From GCA-002282575 sp964519885 (GTDB lineage Bacteria > Pseudomonadota > Gammaproteobacteria > Thiomicrospirales > Thiomicrospiraceae): DNA of 64,000 nt. The position numbers and the translations under genes were made by a program. Below the pieces are notes generated by a model, which was not told the origin of the DNA, did not search any database, and was given only the letters and a program-made list of their open reading frames with translations. The stretch covers positions 6,656 through 70,655 of the forward strand of contig CAZFLX010000012.1 in NCBI GenBank assembly GCA_964519885.1. The letters run 5' to 3'. Below, piece after piece: positions 9,512-17,960 of the stretch; the stretch's first letter is position 1, and each line of letters opens with the position of its first letter.

Positions 9512-10268
9512 ACAAGTTGTTGTAGTCACAGGCGGCGCAGGTCTGGTTGGCAAAGCGTTTGTTAAAGAGATTGCCGAAAAAGGCGGCATTGCCATTATCG
9601 CGGATATTAGCTTAGAAAAAGGTGAGCAAGCCAAAGCAAGCATAGACACAAAGCTTCAAAAAAATATTTGTGTCATTGAATTAGATATAACCAAAAAAGA
9701 ATCAATAGAGACAAAAATTGTCGTCTTAAAACAAAAATACGGAAAAATCGATGCGCTGGTAAACAATGCATACCCGCGCAATAAAAACTACGGTCGTCAT
9801 TTTTTTGATGTTGAATACGAGGACTTCAATGAAAATGTAGGCTTGCATGTCGGTGGTTACTTTAATGTTTCTAAGTACTTTGCAAAATTTTTTATAGAGC
9901 AAGGTCACGGAAATATTATCAATATTTCATCTATTTATGGCTTGGTCGCACCACGTTTTCATATATACGAAGGCACAAAAATGACAACACCGCCAGAATA
10001 TGTGGTGATTAAGGCAGGCTTAAATCACTTAACGCAGTACATGGCAGCCTACCTTAAAGGCAAAAATATTCGGGTTAACACATTAACGCTTGGCGGTATT
10101 TTAGACGGACAACCTGAATCCTTTCTAAAACACTACGCCAATGAATGTTTGAGCAAAGGAATGCTCAACCCTGAGGATGTAGTGGGCTCATTAATTTATT
10201 TGCTATCTGATGATAGCAAGTTTGTTAATGGTCAAAATATAATTGTTGATGATGGTTTTGTATTGTAA
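9501..10268 (+). CDS. ptmA: PtmA-like short-chain dehydrogenase
   Basis: A 255-residue classical SDR. The cofactor motif is VTGGAGLVGKA at residues ~9-19, followed by NNAYPRN, the catalytic Ser in NISSIYG, and YVVIK as the YxxxK site. It overlaps legF by 11 nt. PtmA homologues accompany PtmE and PtmF in flagellin-glycan loci and are thought to take part in making the glucosamine donor. It ends the leg/ptm set. Confidence 0.8.
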   Translation: MLNKQVVVVTGGAGLVGKAFVKEIAEKGGIAIIADISLEKGEQAKASIDTKLQKNICVIELDITKKESIETKIVVLKQKYGKIDALVNNAYPRNKNYGRHFFDVEYEDFNENVGLHVGGYFNVSKYFAKFFIEQGHGNIINISSIYGLVAPRFHIYEGTKMTTPPEYVVIKAGLNHLTQYMAAYLKGKNIRVNTLTLGGILDGQPESFLKHYANECLSKGMLNPEDVVGSLIYLLSDDSKFVNGQNIIVDDGFVL

Positions 10269-10311
10269 TTTTTATTTTAAATATTTTAAAATATTATATT
10301 GGAAAAAATTA

Positions 10312-11085
10312 ATGAAAGCAGTTATTTTAGCTGGTGGTTTAGGTACGCGTATTAGTGAAGAAACACATTTAAAACCTAAGCCTATGATTGAAATTGGTGG
10401 CAAACCTATCTTGTGGCATATCATGAAAATGTATTCGGCACATGGTGTTAACGACTTTATTATTTGTTGTGGTTATAAAGGTTATGTGATTAAGGAGTAT
10501 TTTGCCAACTATTTTTTACATCAATCTGACATTACATTTGATATTAAAAACAACAAAATGGAAGTACACGCTGAACACGCTGAGCCTTGGAAAGTTACGC
10601 TTGTTGATACAGGTGAAAGCTCAATGACGGGTGGCCGCTTAAAACGCGTAGCGCAATATTTAAAAGATGAAGAAGCCTTTTGTTTTACTTACGGTGATGG
10701 CGTTTCCGACGTCAACATTGCAGAAACGATTGCTTTTCACAAATCTCACGGTAAACAAGCAACTCTTACTGCTACTTATCCACCTGGGCGCTTTGGCGCT
10801 TTAGATATCCGAAACGATCAGGTAATTAACTTTAAAGAAAAGCCAAAAGGCGATGGAGCTGTTATCAATGGTGGTTTCTTTGTACTTTCTCCCAAGGTAA
10901 TTGATCGTATCGCAGATGATAACACTACGTGGGAGCAGTACCCGCTCATGAGTCTTGCTGAAGACGGTCAATTAATGGCATTTAAATATGATGGGTTCTG
11001 GCAACCTATGGATACATTGCGTGACAAGCTTTACCTCGAAGATCTATGGCAATCAGGTAAAGCACCTTGGAAGTCTTGGGAATGA
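10312..11085 (+). CDS. rfbF: Glucose-1-phosphate cytidylyltransferase
   Basis: A 257-residue enzyme that makes CDP-glucose from CTP and glucose-1-phosphate. The ATG at 10312 gives the family N-terminus MKAVILAGGLGTRISEET; an upstream in-frame ATG would add 23 unrelated residues overlapping ptmA. The pyrophosphorylase signature LAGGLGTR, the KPKPMIEIGGKPILWH segment and GDGVSDVN are diagnostic of RfbF rather than glucose-1-phosphate thymidylyltransferase. It opens a CDP-sugar module with rfbG. Coding GC is visibly higher than in the neighbouring AT-rich genes. Confidence 0.92.
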   Translation: MKAVILAGGLGTRISEETHLKPKPMIEIGGKPILWHIMKMYSAHGVNDFIICCGYKGYVIKEYFANYFLHQSDITFDIKNNKMEVHAEHAEPWKVTLVDTGESSMTGGRLKRVAQYLKDEEAFCFTYGDGVSDVNIAETIAFHKSHGKQATLTATYPPGRFGALDIRNDQVINFKEKPKGDGAVINGGFFVLSPKVIDRIADDNTTWEQYPLMSLAEDGQLMAFKYDGFWQPMDTLRDKLYLEDLWQSGKAPWKSWE

Positions 11086-11091
11086 CGTTTT

Positions 11092-12141
11092 ATGGTTAAT
11101 GTATCATTTTGGCAAGGTAAGCGTGTTTTCTTAACAGGTCATACAGGCTTTAAAGGCAGCTGGCTTGCGCTTTGGTTGCAGCAAATGGGGGCTGTTGTAA
11201 AAGGTTACGCCCTAACACCGCCAACAACACCAAACTTATTCGAAGTCGCAAATGTTGGCGATGCCATGGAATCAGAAACCGGTGATATTCGAAACCTTGA
11301 GCAACTTAAAACCAGTATGACCAATTTCAATCCTGATATTCTCATTCACATGGCAGCACAGCCATTAGTACGTTTATCTTATCGTGAACCTATTGAAACC
11401 TATGATGTTAATGTCATGGGAACTGTTAAGGTATTAGATTCTGCAAGGTATTGTCAGAACCTTAAAGCTATTGTTTCTGTGACCACTGATAAGTGTTATG
11501 AAAACAGAGAATGGGTATGGGGTTACCGGGAAGATGAGCCAATGGGTGGCTATGACCCGTACTCTAGCTCTAAAGGTTGTGCTGAGTTAGTGACCTCTGC
11601 ATATCGTCGTTCATTTTTAGCTGAACAAGGCATTGGCTTGGCTTCAGCACGTGCTGGTAATGTTATCGGTGGTGGTGATTGGGCAGATGATCGTCTGATT
11701 CCCGATATCTTACGTGCCTTTGCGAAAAATCAACCAGTTGTCATTCGCAATCCTAGTTCAACACGCCCTTGGCAGCATGTTTTAGAACCACTTTCGGGCT
11801 ATTTGGTGCTAGCTCAAGCCCTATATGACGCGCCATCCACTTACGCGGAAGGTTGGAATTTTGGTCCAAAAGATGAAGATGCAAAACCTGTTTCATGGAT
11901 TTTAGATAAGATGGTAACTCACTGGCAAGGTGCGAATTGGCAGCTCGATACTCATGCTCAACCACACGAGGCTGGTTACCTAAAGCTCGATATTTCTAAG
12001 GCGAAAGCTCGCTTAGACTGGCAACCTGTATTGTCATTAGAGCAAGCACTAGAAAAAATTGTCAATTGGCATAAAGCATGGTTAAATGGTAGTAATATGC
12101 AGGCACATTGCTTGTTAGAGATTCAAGAGTTTACATCATGA
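11092..12141 (+). CDS. rfbG: CDP-glucose 4,6-dehydratase
   Basis: A 349-residue extended SDR that would convert CDP-glucose to CDP-4-keto-6-deoxyglucose. It shows LTGHTGFKGSWLALWL (cofactor loop typical of RfbG), TTDKCYEN, and YDPYSSSKG containing the YxxxK pair. It lies 6 nt after rfbF and overlaps the next gene. No rfbH dehydrase is nearby, so the pathway probably does not go to a 3,6-dideoxyhexose but to an epimerised, methylated sugar. Confidence 0.92.
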   Translation: MVNVSFWQGKRVFLTGHTGFKGSWLALWLQQMGAVVKGYALTPPTTPNLFEVANVGDAMESETGDIRNLEQLKTSMTNFNPDILIHMAAQPLVRLSYREPIETYDVNVMGTVKVLDSARYCQNLKAIVSVTTDKCYENREWVWGYREDEPMGGYDPYSSSKGCAELVTSAYRRSFLAEQGIGLASARAGNVIGGGDWADDRLIPDILRAFAKNQPVVIRNPSSTRPWQHVLEPLSGYLVLAQALYDAPSTYAEGWNFGPKDEDAKPVSWILDKMVTHWQGANWQLDTHAQPHEAGYLKLDISKAKARLDWQPVLSLEQALEKIVNWHKAWLNGSNMQAHCLLEIQEFTS

Positions 12142-12698
12142 ACCGCTTTACCATCCAATCAACGCCGTTGGCTGATTTGAAAGTGATTACTAGACTAGTG
12201 TTAGGTGATCATCGAGGTTTCTTAACCCGTTTATTTTGTGCTGATGAATTGGCACAGGCAGGATGGACAAAACCCATTGCTCAGATGAACCATACTTTTA
12301 CAGCCAAGCAAGGTACGGTGAGAGGGTTACATTTTCAGCACTCTCCACATGCAGAAATGAAACTTGTCAGTTGTCTTAAAGGTGAGGTATGGGATGTGGC
12401 AATAGATTTGCGCCAAGATTCACCTACTTTTTTACAGTGGCACGCTGAAATTCTGTCAGCAGAAAACCTTAAAACATTACTCATTCCTGAAGGATTTGCA
12501 CATGGTTTTCAAACATTAACCGATGATGTTGAATTGCTGTATTGCCATTCGCAAGCCTATTCTCAAAGCGCGGAAGCAGGATTAAATTCCCAAGACCCGC
12601 GACTTGCTATTGAATGGTTATTACCGATTAGTGACCTATCAACCAGGGATCAACAACACCCAATGATTAACGAAACCTTTACAGGACTTGTTTTATGA
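12138..12698 (+). CDS. RmlC/RfbC-like sugar 3,5-epimerase
   Basis: A 186-residue cupin of the dTDP-4-dehydrorhamnose 3,5-epimerase family. I chose the ATG at 12138, which overlaps the rfbG stop as ATGA and gives a family-like N-terminus; the longer frame from 12108 adds 10 residues inside rfbG. Motifs include DHRGFLTRLF, NHTFTAKQGTVRGLHFQ (catalytic His in RGLHFQ) and PEGFAHGFQTL. Linked to CDP-sugar genes, it probably epimerises a CDP-4-keto-6-deoxyhexose. Confidence 0.82.
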   Translation: MNRFTIQSTPLADLKVITRLVLGDHRGFLTRLFCADELAQAGWTKPIAQMNHTFTAKQGTVRGLHFQHSPHAEMKLVSCLKGEVWDVAIDLRQDSPTFLQWHAEILSAENLKTLLIPEGFAHGFQTLTDDVELLYCHSQAYSQSAEAGLNSQDPRLAIEWLLPISDLSTRDQQHPMINETFTGLVL

Positions 12699-13924
12699 AC
12701 TGTCGCCATTGCGGACAAGCCTTAACCACACCGTTTTTGGATTTGGGAAATGCGCCACCGTCTAATGCTTATTTAAGAGCCAATGCGTTAAAGTTGCCTG
12801 AAACAACCTATCCGTTACGGTTAATGGTCTGTGATTCTTGTCATTTGGTGCAGACAGAAGACTACGCAGGCAGTGAGGCTTTGTTTACAGAAGACTATTC
12901 TTATTTTAGTTCTTTTTCATCTTCTTGGTTAGCACATGCCAAACACTATGCTGAAATGATGATTAAGCGTTTTGGGTTAAGCGCACAGAGTTGTTTGGTT
13001 GAGGTTGCCGCCAACGATGGTTATCTGCTTCAGTATGTCAAAGCAAATGGCATTCCTTGTTATGGTGTCGAGCCAACAAAAAGTACAGCTATTGCTGCGC
13101 GTGAAAAGGGAATAGAGATTGTTGAAGCGTTTTTTGATGTTTCTTTAGCGCAGCAGTTACTTCAACAAGGTAAACAAGCTGATGTCATGGTAGCCAATAA
13201 TGTTTTGGCACATGTACCATTTATTAATGATTTTGTTGCTGGTTTTGCCACATTGTTGAAACCGCAAGGTGTTGCAACTTTTGAGTTTCCACACTTGCTC
13301 AATATGGTTAAACTGAATCAGTTTGATACCGTATATCACGAACATTTTTCTTATTTGTCTATTACCACAGTAAAACAAATTTTTGAAAGAAATGGGTTAA
13401 GTGTTTTTGATGTTGAAACTTTACCAACACACGGTGGTAGTTTGCGTGTTTATGCCCAGCGAGTAGATACAGGAAGTCAATCTGTGCATCATCGAGTTGT
13501 GGAAATGTTAGACATAGAGCAAAAAGCGGGGATAAATAGGCTTTCTTTTTATCAGGATTTTCAATACAAAGCAGAACAAGTCAAAAATGATGTATTGTTA
13601 TTTTTGATTCAAGCCAAACAATCAGGTGAGAAGGTCGTTGGCTATGGTGCCGCGGCAAAGGGTAACACGCTTTTGAATTTTGCGGGCGTGAAGCCTGATT
13701 TATTGCCGTATATCGTGGATAAGAATCCAGCTAAACAAGGAAAGTATATGCCAGCCAGTCATATTCCGATTGTGGATGAAGAGAAAATGAAAGTAGATAA
13801 GCCAAACTATGTGTTAATTTTGCCTTGGAATATCAAAGAAGAAGTCATGACACAACTTGCTTATATTCGAGAATGGGGCGGGCTTTTTGTAGTAGCTGTG
13901 CCAAGCTTGGTGGTGTTTATATGA
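12695..13924 (+). CDS. NDP-sugar C-methyltransferase (TylC3/NovU-like)
   Basis: A 409-residue protein with the three-part layout of NDP-4-ketosugar C-methyltransferases. Residues 1-60 form a zinc-binding head (CRHCG near the start and CDSCHLVQ). A SAM-binding domain follows (VEVAANDGYLLQY around residue 105). The C-terminal domain contains GYGAAAKGNTLLNF. Such enzymes add a methyl branch to a ketosugar carbon, commonly C3. Together with the upstream epimerase and downstream reductase it points to a branched CDP-6-deoxy-C-methylhexose. Overlaps both neighbours by 4 nt. Confidence 0.82.
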   Translation: MNCRHCGQALTTPFLDLGNAPPSNAYLRANALKLPETTYPLRLMVCDSCHLVQTEDYAGSEALFTEDYSYFSSFSSSWLAHAKHYAEMMIKRFGLSAQSCLVEVAANDGYLLQYVKANGIPCYGVEPTKSTAIAAREKGIEIVEAFFDVSLAQQLLQQGKQADVMVANNVLAHVPFINDFVAGFATLLKPQGVATFEFPHLLNMVKLNQFDTVYHEHFSYLSITTVKQIFERNGLSVFDVETLPTHGGSLRVYAQRVDTGSQSVHHRVVEMLDIEQKAGINRLSFYQDFQYKAEQVKNDVLLFLIQAKQSGEKVVGYGAAAKGNTLLNFAGVKPDLLPYIVDKNPAKQGKYMPASHIPIVDEEKMKVDKPNYVLILPWNIKEEVMTQLAYIREWGGLFVVAVPSLVVFI

Positions 13925-14409
13925 TTGAGATTCATCCAACAGCCAAGGTTTCGGAGTTAGCAGATATCGAGGATTCTATTCGTGGTACACGAATTATTAT
14001 TGGTGAGAAATCTGTGATAGATAGCTTTGTAAAGATCAAGCCTGCAGGTGGTAGTGGAGATTTGATGATAGGTAAGCAAGTTGTGATTAACTCTGGTTGT
14101 GTACTTTATACAGGAAATGGTATTACTATCGGTGATATGACGGCAATTGCTGCCAATTGTACGTTAGCGCCTGTAAATCACGCCTATCAAGACAGGCATA
14201 AATCGATTCAAGAGCAAGGTTTTTTACCCAGTAAGGGGGGGGTCTTGATTGAAGAGGATGTATGGATTGGTGCTAATTGTGTCATTCTAGATGGTGCTAT
14301 TTTGCGCAAAGGATGTGTAATTGCAGCAGGAAGTGTTGTAAAAGGCGAGTTAAATGCTTACACCGTATATGCTGGTAATCCGTTGCGAAAAATAAGAGAG
14401 AGATCGTAA
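13921..14409 (+). CDS. Hexapeptide-repeat acyltransferase
   Basis: A 162-residue left-handed beta-helix acyltransferase. The ATG at 13921 overlaps the methyltransferase stop; a longer frame starting at 13825 would read through the upstream gene. Hexapeptide turns run from residue ~20 to ~155. They include NSGCVLYTGNGITIGD, APVNHAY with the likely catalytic His, and the typical WIGANCVILDGA. The ending YAGNPLRKIRE resembles maltose/galactoside acetyltransferase-like enzymes. It probably acetylates the CDP-linked or transferred sugar of this module. Confidence 0.8.
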   Translation: MIEIHPTAKVSELADIEDSIRGTRIIIGEKSVIDSFVKIKPAGGSGDLMIGKQVVINSGCVLYTGNGITIGDMTAIAANCTLAPVNHAYQDRHKSIQEQGFLPSKGGVLIEEDVWIGANCVILDGAILRKGCVIAAGSVVKGELNAYTVYAGNPLRKIRERS

Positions 14410-15195
14410 GTGTTTACGATATTTGGTTCAAGCGGTTATATTGGCAATGCTTTAACTAAGCATCTTTCCTCTGTAGATCAAGATGTTTTTTTGCCACAAC
14501 GAAATGATATATCGGTTTATGAAAAATCATTAGGACATGTCATTTATGCCATTGGTATCACTGCAGATTTTAGAAGTAAACCTTTTGAAACCATTGATGC
14601 ACATATTTGTTACCTAAGATCTCTGCTTGAACGAGCTAATTTTGAATCATTTGTATATTTGTCATCTACGCGAGTATATCAAGGGTTGGATAATAGTCGT
14701 GTTTCTGAGGACGATAATTTGACGGTAAACCCTAACGATTCATCGGATTTATATAATTTATCAAAACTGATGGGCGAATCTCTCTGTCTGTGTAGTGGTA
14801 AAAATGTAAAGGTTGCACGTCTCTCTAATGTCATCGGTGGTAGCCATGATCTAGCGTCAACCAATTTTATTCCTAGTTTAATTAATGAGGCCAGAAATGG
14901 GCACATCGTATTGCAATCGGGGATAAATTCTGCAAAAGATTACATTAAATTAGAAGATGTGGTCAGTTTATTGCTAAATATAGCTACCAGAGGTAGGGAG
15001 AAAATTTATAACGTGGCAAGTGGTGTCAACGTGACACATCGAGAATGGATTGAAAAAATTACACAGATTACTCGTGCAAGTTTTGAATTTGATACTACAA
15101 AAAAATCAATTATTCATCCCTCTATCAATATTGATCGATGCAAGAAAGAGTTTAATTTTACACCAAAAGATGTATTAACTAATTTTGAAATATGA
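14410..15195 (+). CDS. NAD(P)-dependent sugar epimerase/reductase (extended SDR)
   Basis: A 261-residue SDR starting with GTG directly after the preceding stop. FGSSGYIGNAL is the cofactor loop, LSSTRVYQG the catalytic Ser region, and YNLSKLMGE the YxxxK site. Given its place after the C-methyltransferase it may be the 4-ketoreductase that completes the CDP-sugar, by analogy with the reductase step in noviose-type pathways. This is inference from context. Confidence 0.75.
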   Translation: MFTIFGSSGYIGNALTKHLSSVDQDVFLPQRNDISVYEKSLGHVIYAIGITADFRSKPFETIDAHICYLRSLLERANFESFVYLSSTRVYQGLDNSRVSEDDNLTVNPNDSSDLYNLSKLMGESLCLCSGKNVKVARLSNVIGGSHDLASTNFIPSLINEARNGHIVLQSGINSAKDYIKLEDVVSLLLNIATRGREKIYNVASGVNVTHREWIEKITQITRASFEFDTTKKSIIHPSINIDRCKKEFNFTPKDVLTNFEI

Positions 15196-15206
15196 GGGTT
15201 AATTAT

Positions 15207-15986
15207 ATGAATCAAATAGATGTGTTTAACAAAGAAAGACAAGAACGGGTTGATTCTTATGCTACAAATTCTGCGTTTCAATCTCTATCAGTCGATTGGC
15301 TTGTTAGGTCGATGGCTGAAAAGTATGTATATAACTTTGATTTCCTAGGTCGTCCTATTATTCAATATCCACAGGATATGATAGCATTGCAGGAAATTAT
15401 TTGGTCAGTTAAACCAGATTTGATTATTGAGACTGGAATTGCTCATGGTGGATCGATAGTATTTAGCTCCTCAATGCTTGCTTTGTTAGATATGTGTGAT
15501 GCGATTGAATCAGGTACAACAATTAATCCTAGGATTTCTCAACGTAAAGTATTAGGAATTGATATTGATATTCGTCAATATAATCGTGAATTAATAGAAG
15601 CACATCCAATGGCTTCAAGAATTGAAATGATTCAGGGGTCTAGTATTGATGAATCAATTATTCAACAAGTACATGAGATAGCTAAAAATTATAATAAAGT
15701 TCTTGTGTGTTTAGATAGTAATCACACACATGAGCACGTATTGGCTGAATTGAATGCTTATGCACCATTAACAAGTAAAGGGAGCTATTGTGTTGTTTTT
15801 GATACATTTGTTGAAGATGTTCCTAAGGATTTGTTTTTAGATCGCCCATGGGGACCTAAGGATAATCCTAAAACGGCGGTTTGGGAATACTTGAATACAC
15901 ATTCAGAGTTTGAAATTGATAAATCCATTCAAAATAAACTATTAATTACCGTTGCACCTGACGGGTATTTAAAAAAAATTAGATAG
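15207..15986 (+). CDS. CmcI-like cephalosporin hydroxylase / O-methyltransferase family protein
   Basis: A 259-residue protein. The ATG at 15207 has GAGGG about 7 nt upstream; the alternative ATG at 15192 overlaps the previous stop and adds five residues. The segment with PDLIIETGIAHGGS is the SAM/metal-binding loop, followed by GIDIDIR and LDSNHTHEH, as in the CmcI/rhamnosyl O-methyltransferase family. In sugar loci these proteins probably O-methylate a deoxysugar. The name hydroxylase is historical and should not be taken as the function. Confidence 0.78.
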   Translation: MNQIDVFNKERQERVDSYATNSAFQSLSVDWLVRSMAEKYVYNFDFLGRPIIQYPQDMIALQEIIWSVKPDLIIETGIAHGGSIVFSSSMLALLDMCDAIESGTTINPRISQRKVLGIDIDIRQYNRELIEAHPMASRIEMIQGSSIDESIIQQVHEIAKNYNKVLVCLDSNHTHEHVLAELNAYAPLTSKGSYCVVFDTFVEDVPKDLFLDRPWGPKDNPKTAVWEYLNTHSEFEIDKSIQNKLLITVAPDGYLKKIR

Positions 15987-16009
15987 TTTTAAAAAATAAT
16001 GGTGATTTT

Positions 16010-17020
16010 ATGTCTAAAGAATTTATGACTAGAATAACTCTAGTTATGCCCACTTTTAATCGTCAAAAGTATGCATTAAGATCTATGAAATATTGGTCTA
16101 ATTATCCTGTTAAATTGATTGTATTGGATGGTACAGAAAGTCCAATTTCTGAAAGTCTCCTTGAAGGGTTTGGATCAAATATTAAGTATATTCATTATTG
16201 CTCCTGTTTTTATTCTAGATTGAGAAAATCTATAGATTATGTTAAAACAGAGTTTGTTGGATTAATTGGGGATGATGAATTTTATTTGCCATCTGGTTTG
16301 CGTGATTCTGTTATTGAGTTAGATAATGACAGTAATTTAGTTGCGTGTATTGGATCATCTATCGGCTTTAGATTTAATGATGAAGATCTTAGATACAGAT
16401 TAGTATACGAGAACCATGAGAATTACTTTATACATCATGATGATCCTTTAGAACGTATGCGTTATCATTTGTCAGACTATAAAGCTACAATAATTTATTC
16501 GCTTACACGTTTAAATGAGTGGAAATCAGTTGTTGAGGTAATGACGCGTAGAGAGTTCCCAGTTTTTGCGTTGGGTGAGTTGCAGTATCAAATGATTATG
16601 AGTTTTTTAGGTAAAACAAAGGTGATATCTTCACTTTTCTGGTTTCGTTCATTTGAAAATTCACCAGTGGGAGATAATAATGGTACAAATCCATCGTTGA
16701 GTAGAGCTCTGAGTTTTCACGAATGGTGGAATTCTGATAAATACAAAGAACAGAGAGATGATTTTATTTTGTTAAATTCGTTTTTTTTAGCTGAAAATTC
16801 AAATATTGTTTATGATATTATTGTTGAATCTGTTGAATGTTCGTTGAGTTTATATGATAAATTTTATGTTTCTTATGTTTCTGATAAAAATAGAAATAAA
16901 TCAATTCATTACTTTGATTTGAATTATTTTTTATCTTATCTTGAAGATAAGGGTTTTTCATGCGATTATGAAGATTTGTTTTTTTTGCATAAATTTATTA
17001 TAAACAATAGAATTTTTTAA
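16010..17020 (+). CDS. Putative glycosyltransferase, GT-A fold
   Basis: A 336-residue protein. The N-terminus ITLVMPTFNRQKYALRSMKYW followed by KLIVLDGTE resembles family 2-type glycosyltransferases, and VGLIGDDEFYLPSG contains a DDE element in the place of the metal-binding DXD. The C-terminal third is unlike anything I recognise. The gene is markedly AT-rich compared with the rfb and pse genes on either side, as is the next gene. It probably transfers the CDP-sugar made upstream, but donor and acceptor are unknown. Confidence 0.65.
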   Translation: MSKEFMTRITLVMPTFNRQKYALRSMKYWSNYPVKLIVLDGTESPISESLLEGFGSNIKYIHYCSCFYSRLRKSIDYVKTEFVGLIGDDEFYLPSGLRDSVIELDNDSNLVACIGSSIGFRFNDEDLRYRLVYENHENYFIHHDDPLERMRYHLSDYKATIIYSLTRLNEWKSVVEVMTRREFPVFALGELQYQMIMSFLGKTKVISSLFWFRSFENSPVGDNNGTNPSLSRALSFHEWWNSDKYKEQRDDFILLNSFFLAENSNIVYDIIVESVECSLSLYDKFYVSYVSDKNRNKSIHYFDLNYFLSYLEDKGFSCDYEDLFFLHKFIINNRIF

Positions 17021-17032
17021 CATTAATGCGTT

Positions 17033-17896
17033 ATGGGGTTTCTTTTGAGTAAGTTAAGTTTAAAGTTGAATTTTGATATTTGCACTGTTTGTAATCATAA
17101 ATGCAGTTTTTGTTCTAACCCTGATTCGCGAACAGTTAAACATAAAACTAATTTAATCGATTTTGTACACGTTATGAAAAATATTTCAAAATACGTAGAC
17201 ATTAAAGAGTTGGGTTTGTCTGCAAAAGGTGAGCCATTGTTAAATAATGATTTATCAAAAATAATTTATGAATGCAAGAATCGTTTTTTGATTCCCTACG
17301 TTTATTTTAGTACTAATGGTGTTTTATTAAATGAAAGGATTGCTAACGATGTCTTAGAAGCTGGGATTGATAGTGTTAAATTTTCTATTAATGCTATTGA
17401 TTCTGAAGGTTATAAAAAAACTCATAAATTTGATGACTTTAATTTGGTTGTTGAAAATTTAAAAAATTTTTTACGCTTAAAGAGAGATAAATTTAATAAT
17501 GTTAAGGTTCTTATTTCTTCTGTTTTAGATGTTGATCAAAAATCATTAGAAAATGTCTTTTCTGAAATTCTGGGTGACCTTTTTTTGTATGTTGATAATA
17601 TTTTTGTTTATAAATTAAGTTACACCCCTAAAATGCAGGTTTTAAGCAAGGGTTTTGATGTTGTTAATAAGTGTCCACTACCATTTACAGATTTATATGT
17701 AAATAGCGATGGCAGTTTAGGTTTGTGTTGCAAAGATTATTTTAATGAAATTAATTTTGGTTCATTGTTGGATCATGATTTTATGAATTTATATAATTCA
17801 AATGAGTTTGAAGCTGTTCGCGGTATGCATAAAAAAAATGATTTTCCTGATGATCACTTATGTAAAAAATGTTTGCTTTATGGAATGCAGGGTTAA
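17033..17896 (+). CDS. Radical SAM/SPASM-type protein
   Basis: A 287-residue protein with CNHKCSFC (Cys20, Cys24, Cys27) as the radical-SAM [4Fe-4S] motif and an extra Cys at 17. The C-terminal portion contains CPLPF, LGLCCKDYF and CKKCLLYG, a cysteine set like a SPASM or twitch auxiliary-cluster domain. Such proteins carry out radical chemistry on sugars or peptides. In this glycan island it could modify a sugar or the modified protein. Very AT-rich. The substrate is not deducible. Confidence 0.72.
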   Translation: MGFLLSKLSLKLNFDICTVCNHKCSFCSNPDSRTVKHKTNLIDFVHVMKNISKYVDIKELGLSAKGEPLLNNDLSKIIYECKNRFLIPYVYFSTNGVLLNERIANDVLEAGIDSVKFSINAIDSEGYKKTHKFDDFNLVVENLKNFLRLKRDKFNNVKVLISSVLDVDQKSLENVFSEILGDLFLYVDNIFVYKLSYTPKMQVLSKGFDVVNKCPLPFTDLYVNSDGSLGLCCKDYFNEINFGSLLDHDFMNLYNSNEFEAVRGMHKKNDFPDDHLCKKCLLYGMQG

Positions 17897-17960
17897 TGAT
17901 GTTATAAAAAAATAGATTTTTATAGCTATAAATTTCTTGTGTTTTGATAGAGAGGTTACC

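Noticed and set aside
10243..10311. N-terminal extension of rfbF
   Set aside because: The extra 23 residues overlap ptmA and lie in an AT-rich leader; MKAVILAGG at 10312 is the family start.
13825..13920. N-terminal extension of the hexapeptide acyltransferase
   Set aside because: The 32 extra residues read through the methyltransferase gene in another frame and do not resemble the family; ATG at 13921 is coupled to the upstream stop.
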